The position numbers and the translations under genes are program-made. From the NCBI GenBank assembly GCA_015680685.1, contig MNCI01000161.1:115373-179372 (forward strand): a stretch of 64,000 nucleotides of DNA, written 5' to 3'. The notes beneath the pieces are model-generated. The model was not told the DNA's origin, did no database searches, and saw nothing but the letters and a program-made list of their open reading frames with translations. This document shows positions 56,102 to 64,000 of this stretch, piece after piece. This DNA comes from Gnetum montanum. Lineage: Eukaryota; Streptophyta; Gnetopsida; Gnetales; Gnetaceae. Positions within the stretch are counted from its first letter, which is position 1; the number at the start of each line of letters is the position of its first letter.

Positions 56102-57986
56102 TGAAACACCACAAAATTTCAACTTAGACACTTTGAAACAAGAACGACTCAAGCCTCTTTCAACATTCAGGAGGCAAAGCTTGACTAAGGCATGGAACTC
56201 AAGCCAGTTTGCTCAAGCTAACTTGATCATGTTGTCAAGCTAGCTTGCCCTCAACGTGACCAACCTTGACAGCTTCCAAATCAAGTCAAAATGATCCTAA
56301 TTTGAATGGGTAACCCCCTCGGGGCCCACTGATGACTACTCCAAGTTTCAGCATCTAGAACCCAAGATTTCAAGTCAAAATCACACAAATCTTGCTACTC
56401 ACGCCTAAGTCATGCTGGCAGCGTGAGTCCAGCGTGAGTAACTCAAAATAGCCTCAAAAAAGTGTTAAAATGGCCTGATTTTGAGGGTACAAGGCCCTCT
56501 CAAGATCCATTAATGATTGCTCTAGGTTCCAGCCCTCAAAATTCTGATTTCAAGCTCAAAAATACATCATTTTTAGTGCTCACGCCAGGTCATGCTGGGG
56601 TCACGCTGGAGTCACGCCCAGCTCACGCTGGCAGCGTGAGCTCAGCATGAGCTGACAAAATGACCTGGATCAAGGCACAAACAGGCTCAAATTTAGCATG
56701 CAGGTCGTCCCCAAGGTCAAGCAACAGTTACACTTGAAAGACAGGTCTCAAAGATCAAGGTTTGGTGTGAAATGTACCATCCCAGCTTGCTCACGCCAGG
56801 GTCATGCTGAGGTCACGCTAGCAATGTGAGTCCAACATGATGACTATTCATCAGTGTGAGCACTATTCACCAACTTGAACACTATTTACCAGCATGAACA
56901 CTATTCACCAACGTGAACACTATTCATAGCATGAGCACTATTCATCAGCGTGAGCACTATTCATCAGCGTGAGCACTATTCACCAACGTGAACACTATTC
57001 ATCAACGTGAAAACCATTCACGCCTAAACAAAAGCACTCCAAACACATGCTAAGGACATGCTAGGACCAAGTCAACTCACGCTGGGAGCCCTGGTGAAGC
57101 AAAGACGCTTTAAATAGCCACAAAACCACTCAAATCGACATCCTGCAGCAGTCAATTCAAAGGACCATGAAGTTTCAAGCATGTCGGAGTCAATACATCT
57201 TGGAAGTCATTGTAAGCCTCACCATTTATGAGCTTTTCAAGCTCTTACACTGCTTCCATGGGTGTAAGCCAGCTTGAGTTGTAAAATGTAATGTACCTGG
57301 TCAAGAACGTAGCCTGCCTACACACGACCAACTCACACACAGCTGTCTATCGAACACCTATCACACAATCCATTTTTCTCTAATCTCATCGTCATTGACC
57401 TCATTAATGAATCCTACTCCTAAGAATAGCAAAATGTATAAATACCCTGTTCATTGACATAAACGGGGTTGGAAATTTTGGAGAAAGAAAAACTAGCAAT
57501 CTTGAGCCCAGACTCACGTGATCCCTAGGGCCTGCAAAAAGCTCACATCAGAGCTTAACATCTGACTTGCAATCCACACATGCAATTACATTTTGACTAG
57601 TTCAAATATTGTTAAACAATACAATATATTTTCATTATTTCCTTCCATTTATATTGTTTACTTTGTTTACGCTTTGTTTACAATATAGCTCTATTTACGC
57701 TTCATTTACAATTCAGTCTTTGTTTACGCTCTGCACTCTGTTTAGATTTCGTGTCGCTGTTTGCATTCTATTTGCATTCTTTTTACACTGTTTACGATAA
57801 CCCCAACACTAGCCATAGCTTATGATCGGGGAAGTCCTTGGTTGATTTGCATGCAGATCATCCAAGGCACTCTACCTTCATTTTTCCATCTTACCCTCAC
57901 GCGAACGTAGGGTCATCTGTATCTCTTTGGAGATCTTTCGGTGTTCATTTTCCTCCAGCCTGATGCCGATGATTTCGGACGATACA
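56102..57986 (+). repeat. Left LTR of third element
   Basis: Starts TGAAACACCAC, ends GATACA, about 1,885 bp. It contains CACGCTGG-type repeated words, a 19-bp minisatellite (56850-57020) and TATAAATA (57437-57444). TTTACGC words recur at 57660-57740. Confidence 0.85.
56850..57020 (+). repeat. 19-bp palindromic minisatellite in LTR
   Basis: Nine units like CAGCGTGAGCACTATTCAC. Each holds GTGAA...TTCAC-type inverted arms. A matching array of about nine units is at 63545-63725 in the right LTR. Confidence 0.85.
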
Positions 57987-57991
57987 AAAAT

Positions 57992-58009
57992 TGATGCTAG
58001 AAGGAGGGC
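57992..58009 (+). other. Putative primer-binding site, third element
   Basis: TGATGCTAGAAGGAGGGC, five bases past the LTR end, as in the Tat array. Confidence 0.65.
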
Positions 58010-58300
58010 CGAACATGTTTACCATTTAATCAAAACCCTAATCACGCTACCTGCTCAAACACTATGCAAATGAAGTGCTAAAACCATGCTGCCACAGTAC
58101 TCACACTGTAGTTAACTCACGCTGAGCTTGCTCACACTATAGTGGTCATGCTACTATAGCGGTCACGCTGCTACAGTACTGCTACAATGATGCTACAGTG
58201 TTTTTTCAACAAAAACACACAAAACGCATCTGTTTCAAAGCTAAATTTGCCACAATTCGCACCTAGCTTCAAGCTGATCTAAGTACTAACTACCACCAAC

Positions 58301-60020
58301 ATGGATCACCTTGTCCAATACATGCATTACACACAGCACAATAGTTCTGAGATGACTTCCTCTTACCTAGGATCGCCATCCAAGTGCGAGTACAAGTTCA
58401 CGGCCCTTCCCGAACCCAACAGCCCTTGGGGCCTTGCCTCCTCACAACAATCACAGGAGCACACACCCAAGGCATTTGCTTCACAATCTACACACACTGG
58501 GGCCCACCCCCAAACAATCCAAACACCTTTTACATATGACAGGGCCCAATCCCAAGCAACACAAGTACCTTATGCTTACACAGGGACCATGCCCCAACAT
58601 TTATGCAGGCGCCACATGTGCCATGCCTATTTCACTAATGCCTTAGGCACCTGCTCATCATCTGTCCTGGATGACGTTAAACTATCCATGACCTAGTACG
58701 GCCTTAAACTGCCAACACACATTTGGTATGATGTTAAACTACCAACAACCATCTACCATAACATTAAACTCGCAAAGCCGACAACCGGTGATCCAACCCT
58801 TCACCACACAACCTACGTGAGTCCAGTCAACACAACCGACTGGTGAATCTATGAGTTGGAAACAAGTATCCCAACTAATCCAAACTTTAACAGAGGAAAT
58901 CAACCAGCTTAAGGCTGCCTCATCAGACACACCCAAGGTGGTGGACTTTTACCGTGATGATCTGATCTGTCCTACGGTCCCACCCCTTACACTACCTGTC
59001 GGTAGTTCGTTGCCACATTTGACAAAATACAATGGTCATAGTGACCCCAATGCACATATCATCACATTTCACACAGAAGCCATCACATTGCACTCCCAGC
59101 CACATGCCATTCTATGCCTCTTTTCCCTATCACTCACTGGCAAAGCTTTAGATTGGTACCATGCCCTACCCTGAGCTTCCATTGCATCCCTCGAGGACCT
59201 CATAAACCAGTTTGTGACACGTTTCAAATACAACATCAGACCTGAAGTGACAAACGACAAGCTCCTCCACATCAGACAAGGACCCCTGCAGCCCATACTA
59301 CCCTTCCTCCAGCGATGGAGTTCCATAACCAATGAAATGCATGAGCCGATCATAGAGACACATCTCTTGGCAATCTTTAAGGGTGCAGTTAATGAATTCA
59401 TCAAGTCCAAACTGCTCTACCTATCCCCAAAGTTTCTTACCTAGGCCTTTGACCAAGTAAGGGGCATCGAAGAGGCAACAAGGGCAAGCAATGGCCCATC
59501 CTACTTGGCCTACAGGAGCCAACACAAAAAACAACATGCACAACAACAAATGCAACAATTACAACTAGCACAAATAGCACAAATAGCGCGGGATACACAA
59601 GCAATATCAAACATAAAAATCGCAACAATCACCATGCCAACACATGCAACCAATAGGCCCATGGCCTTAACACCCCAAGCTACCAACTCTAGCTTTGGCG
59701 CTGCCACACAAGCTGCTCCTAAACATGAGCGCACCCAACGCAAACACATACTCTTGCTAGGAAAACCTTCCCAATTGCTAGACTAGCTCCTCAAAGTTGG
59801 TTTGGTCCAATGCAAATGCATGTTAGATGATGCCTACATACGTAACCAAAAACACTATGAATTCGCAAGTCATCCCACTACAACATACAACGCATGTGTC
59901 CCATAAAATTTTGACTTAAGTGCATACTACCACTGCCACCAAATTCCTGGACATGACACAGACACTTGTTGAACTTTGCAAAATAATTTACAAAGAATGA
60001 CAAAGAAAGGATTGCTCAAC
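58301..60020 (+). pseudogene. Tat-like gag, third element
   Basis: Starts MDHLVQYMHYTQHN. A field of TAAACTGCCA-type repeats (58680-58780) lies within it. The core at 58851-59444 has VVDFYRDDLICPT, LPHLTKYNGHSDPNAHIITF, KALDWYHALP, HLLAIFKGAVNEFIKSKLL, parallel to the Tat array gag. Zinc-knuckle-like YYHCHQIPGHDTDTC is near 59930-59972. Stops and one shift present. Confidence 0.85.
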
Positions 60021-60539
60021 ACAGTGCAACCTAGTAGTCCTTTACTTTCAATGACTTCTTGAAACAAGAGATCCTTCATCATAAGGGCAACATCCAAAAA
60101 CTCGTCTGGTATGACGTTAAACTGCTAGCCACCATCCATCGCAACATTAAATACACAAGTTGCTCTAGAGACATCCACACCAAGTCCAAGTTCCAGCAAC
60201 TTGGCCACATACAAGCAGTGGCAACCCAAGTCACCAATGTCTAAACCACAAACCAGCCCTAGCTCTACCCCTAGGGCCACTAAACAACAACCTTTATGCA
60301 TTGCCCCTCCACAAGAGCTCTACATTATGGATCACATAATAGAGGAGGCTCCCCCCACAACAAACATAAATGACAACCTCGCAGACGTACTATCTCATAC
60401 ACACAATGCATTAAAACATAAGAATGTAACGCCTACCTTGCTTAACCTCGTCTTAACATCATCAAAGCATCGTCAAGCACTAGCACACGTGCTTGCCTCC
60501 ATCCCTGCTACAAAAAACATGTCTCCAACTAAAGATGCC

Positions 60540-61040
60540 ATTCGTGGAGCCATTACATTCCCTGTACCACAAGATACAAATAGAACGACTCTAACCTTCC
60601 ACAAAAATGATGTCAAGATCAACCCCAAACAAGGGGAGGTCACACATGCACCATTGAACATTAGTGTAAGCATTAGAAAATACACAATACGTAGAGTNTT
60701 GTGTATTTTCTAATGCTTACACTAATGTTCAATGGTGCATGTGTNATAGGCCTAACGCACAATATTCAACCGACCGAAATTGAGTCTCTAAACTCCTTCG
60801 GTGGAGCACGCGTAGCCATTAAAGGCACAATCCACATCGTCTTCACGGTAGGGGACCAACACCCCACGTTTGTAAACCTTACAATCGTCGACAAGATGCC
60901 AGACTACAACATGATCCTAGGATGCCCCTGGCTAGCTAGGTCATGCATAGTGTCATCTCCCATCCACCAAGAACTCCACCTCCTCCACGAAGGGAGGGAG
61001 ATCATCATACGTGGTGATAATGCCCCATCCACCCAATAAT
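60540..61040 (+). pseudogene. Tat-like protease, third element (gap inside)
   Basis: Begins LTFHKNDVKINPKQGEV. The active-site part is lost in the gap between 60698 and 60745. It resumes with GLTHNIQPTEIESLNSFGGA and YNMILGCPWLARSC. The first codons after 60698 are an assembly artefact (reverse complement of the sequence before the gap). Confidence 0.75.
60642..60745. other. Assembly artefact: 46-bp perfect inverted repeat around N
   Basis: 60699-60744 is the exact reverse complement of 60642-60687, and both sides end in an N (60698, 60745). It sits in the protease gene where copy A and B have no such sequence. Confidence 0.85.
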
Positions 61041-61049
61041 CCTTCACAA

Positions 61050-61660
61050 CCTCTATCCAAAATGACGTTAAACTATCCTGTGTCCAAAATGAAGATAAAC
61101 TAATAATGGCCCGAAAAGGCATTAAACTAGCATATGGCCCGAAACGGCCTAAAACTATCACTTTTTGCATTGCTTTTCTTTCATTCATACATTCTAACTC
61201 TATGTATGGCAGGTCTCTTGATGTTGTTTTCTTCCTAGTTGATTTTTGTAGGATCTTGCAGGCACACAGCATGACCATGCATGTAGCATCACACCTTACA
61301 CAAGCAAGGTAAGCACAGATAGTCCGCTATGACTATAAACTAGCATAGATGGTCCTAGCATCACGACCTAAAACTGATACCACAGAACAATCTGGGAGCT
61401 ATGACTTAAAACTGGCACCACAGAATGTCTTGGCGTCATGACAATAAACTGACACCACAGAGCTTTATTCGGTATGATACTAAACTGCCACACTTGTCCA
61501 CCAGAGTCCACCAAGACTATAAACTAGCTTGCCTCTTCGTAGTCTGCTACGACTATAAACTAGCACTGCATCGCCCGCTACGATGCTAAACTGGCACTGT
61601 CCAAGGGGTTATGACATGAAACTAATCCATAATAGTCTGCTAAGACTACAAACTAGCAAC
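61050..61660 (+). repeat. TAAACTAGCA short-repeat fields, third element
   Basis: 61050-61160 has GGCCCGAAACGGCC units. 61320-61660 has about a dozen CTATGACTATAAACTAGCA-type units. These correspond to the two separate fields of the Tat array. Confidence 0.8.
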
Positions 61661-62802
61661 ATCATCAACAACCTGGCATCATTTGAAAAGACATGCTACT
61701 GCAGTTGGATGTACGTGCTCACCAAAAAAACTTGTCGCCTGATTTGTCACATAGACCTAGACGAAACTAATGCTATTCAAGATTTTGTTTGCCTTGAAAC
61801 TCCACATGATGGCTCCATTCCATTGGCTACATTCAAGCTTAAAGTGTTTAGCTAACTAAATCATTTCTGGTTTTCTTGTCCCCTTGGAGTTGTGTTTGCA
61901 GAATGACATGCTTCAGGCGTTCATGCATAGATGCACTTCATCATGATGACAACGTATCACATTCTTCTTGATGCACACAACCGGGTTAATCAATCCATTC
62001 ATAAGTACATCCTCGACCCCTGATACATTCCCTATTTCCCATCATGTCCAAATTATCCTATTCAATTACACCCTTGGATACATTCCACTCAGCTAAAAAC
62101 TCTTGATACATTGTTGCACACTATAACTCTCTAACCAGTTGCAACATAAAACATAGTACATGATGCAAAATGCAAGCACTCGAAAATGAGTGCAGCACTA
62201 AAAGCAAGCTCTATCAAAATGATAAAAAAAAAAGAAGAAAGAAAAGAAAATAAAGAAAAAAAAAAGGTCAAAGAGAAAAATGCACAGAAAAGGTCTTCAT
62301 GACCTTGTTGACATCATGGACTAAAGACCATCGGTTCTTCTCATACAAGCCCCAGGCGAGAAGGCAATTGTCTTGGGAAAACACTCATGTCTTAAATGAT
62401 CATGTTGCACATCATCGCATGGCTTTGGCTATTTACAATGGGCTCCCTTAAACATGACACAAGGATCTCATTTCTCCAAAGAACGCACCTCTTATGCCTT
62501 GGTTCCAAGTCTGCTAGACATTGGTTGTTGGCAAGGACCAAAAACTAGCTCATTCACATGAGAGCATTTCTCTCCTGCAATTCAAACAACAACACCCTTT
62601 GATCAATCCCTAATCCCCTAGTTACAACCTTCTTTTCTTAAACTAAATTTCCCTCAATCCAATGTACTTTTGAAAATGGTGCGATGACATCCGGCCAGGG
62701 GCCAATGGACAATGCTTGATGCTTGGTTATTCATGGTGTTTTGTACTTCTTTGTCGATGCCTCTCAGGTGAATTCCTCCAGATGTCAACAAAGAGGGACC
62801 AA
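61661..62802 (+). other. 3' untranslated region of third element
   Basis: A 90-codon frame at 61583-61855 is not recognisable and overlaps repeats. A purine-only tract of A and G occurs at 62223-62280. The polypurine tract AAAGAGGGA ends at about 62798. Confidence 0.5.
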
Positions 62803-63725
62803 TGAAACACCACAAAATTTTAGCTTAGACACTTTGAAACAAGAACAACTCAAGCCTCTTTTGGCATTCAGGAGGTAAAGCTTAATTAAGGCATGGAACT
62901 TAAGCCATCTTGCTCATGTTGTCAAGCTAGCTTGCCCTCAACGTGACCAACCCTGATAGCTTCCAAATCAGGTCAAAAAATCCTAATTTGAATGGGTAAG
63001 ACCCCCTCAGGGCCCACTAATGACTACTCCAAGTTTTAGCATCCAAAACCAAAGATTTCAAGTCAAAATCACACAAATCTTGCTACTCACGCTGAGGTCA
63101 CGCCTAGGTCATGCGGGCAGCTTGAGTCCAGCATGAGTAACTCAAAACAGCCTCAAAACAATGTTAAAATGGCTTGATTTTGAGGGTACAAGGCTCCCTC
63201 GAGGTCCACTAATGATTGCTCCAAGTCCCAGCCCTCAGAATTCTAATTTTAGGCTCGAAAACACACCATTTTCAGTGGTCACGCCCAGGTCACGCTTGGG
63301 TCACGCTGGAGTCACGCACAGCTCACGCTGACAACATGAGCCCAGCTTGAGCTTACAAAATGACCTAGATCAAGGCACAAACGGGCTCAAATTCAGCATG
63401 CAGGTCATCCCCAAGGTCAAGCAATAGTTACACTTGAAAGACAAGTCTCAAAGATCAAGATTTGGTGTGAAATGTACCATCCCAGCTTTCTCATTCCAGG
63501 GTCACGCTGAGGTCATGCTGGCAACATGAGTCCAGCATGACCGCTATTCACCAGTGTGAGCACTATTCACCAGCGTGAACACTATTCACCAACGTGAACA
63601 CTATTCATCAACGTGAACACTATTTACCAATGTGACCACTATTCATCAACATGAACACTATTCACTAGCATGAACACTATTCACAATGTGAGCATTATTC
63701 ATCAATGTGAGCACTATTCATCGAC
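62803..63725 (+). repeat. Right LTR of third element (partial)
   Basis: Begins TGAAACACCAC and follows the left LTR through its minisatellite, then meets an N at 63726. Confidence 0.85.
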
Positions 63726-64000
63726 NCTTGGTCCTAGCATGTCCTTAGCATGCATTTGGAGTGCTTTTGTCTGGGCGTGAATAGTGTTCACGTTGGTGAA
63801 TAGTGTTCACGTCGATGAATAGTGCTCACATTGATGAATAATGCTCACATTGTGAATAGTGTTCATGCTAGTGAATGGTGTTCATGTTGATGAATAGTGG
63901 TCACATTGGTAAATAGTGTTCACGTTGATGAATAGTGTTCACGTTGGTGAATAGTGTTCACGCTGGTGAATAGTGCTCACACTGGTGAATAGCGGTCATG
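63726..64000 (-). other. Inverted LTR piece after gap, probable assembly error
   Basis: 63811-64000 is almost exactly the reverse complement of 63536-63725. 63727-63810 is the reverse complement of the LTR stretch that follows the minisatellite (compare 57005-57071). The single N thus joins two overlapping contig ends in opposite orientation. Confidence 0.8.

Larger units (their letters stand above)
56102..64000 (+). mobile_element. Third Tat-like element: gag and protease only, right end cut
   Basis: Left LTR 56102-57986, PBS 57992-58009, gag 58301-60020, protease 60540-61040, short repeats 61050-61660, polypurine tract before 62803, right LTR from 62803. The internal region is only 4.8 kb. 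The two repeat fields that flank antisense gene, RT and integrase in the Tat array are here almost adjacent (61160 and 61320), so pol is missing. It is related to the array through gag and PBS but has a different LTR body. Confidence 0.8.

Noticed and set aside
60701-60744. Start of an open frame reading MYFLMLTLMFNGAC
   Set aside because: It is the reverse complement of sequence before the gap and an assembly artefact; the real protease frame resumes at about 60747.

Overview
The window is repeat-dominated nuclear DNA from a land plant. The very low gene density, the large decayed Ty3/gypsy elements with archaeal-type second RNase H domains (the Tat/Ogre/Athila group, common in seed plants) and one pathogenesis-related PR-1 gene suggest a large-genome seed plant, possibly a gymnosperm; the species cannot be named from the sequence. 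Single-N gaps and inverted joins show it is a draft assembly.

Layout. (1) 1-1879 and 35353-36431 are two halves of one minus-strand Athila-like element. (2) It is split at gag by a tandem Tat-lineage array, LTR-internal-LTR-internal-LTR (1880-35347), that carries one 5-bp target duplication (AAGCC) around the whole array. (3) 36560-38277 holds a minus-strand integrase relic and tRNA-like (SINE-like) scraps. (4) 38351-39157 is the only intact host gene, a PR-1/CAP protein with an unusual glycine-rich insert. (5) 39741-54495 is a degenerate plus-strand Ty3/gypsy element, interrupted at RNase H by (6) an Athila-like element without pol (43466-53987, 8-bp target duplication AGTGCTAA). (7) From 56102 to the end is a third Tat-like element with gag and protease but no reverse transcriptase or integrase.

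Most interesting: both Tat copies carry, between protease and reverse transcriptase and on the opposite strand, a multi-exon gene. Eight exons join through GT-AG introns of 71-291 bp with the reading frame kept at every junction (about 1,084 codons in the composite model), with a TATA box upstream of its ATG. It sits inside what looks like a 4.9-kb sense-strand intron that would fuse protease to reverse transcriptase in frame. The Athila-like element has a sense-strand accessory gene of similar build (globular domain followed by coiled coil) behind its own promoter-like, LTR-resembling sequence. Copy A of the antisense gene has been partly replaced by a GC-rich, opposite-strand segment that also looks like a globular-plus-coiled-coil gene. 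All transposon reading frames here carry stops and frameshifts, so they are relics; the gene models describe what the ancestors encoded.
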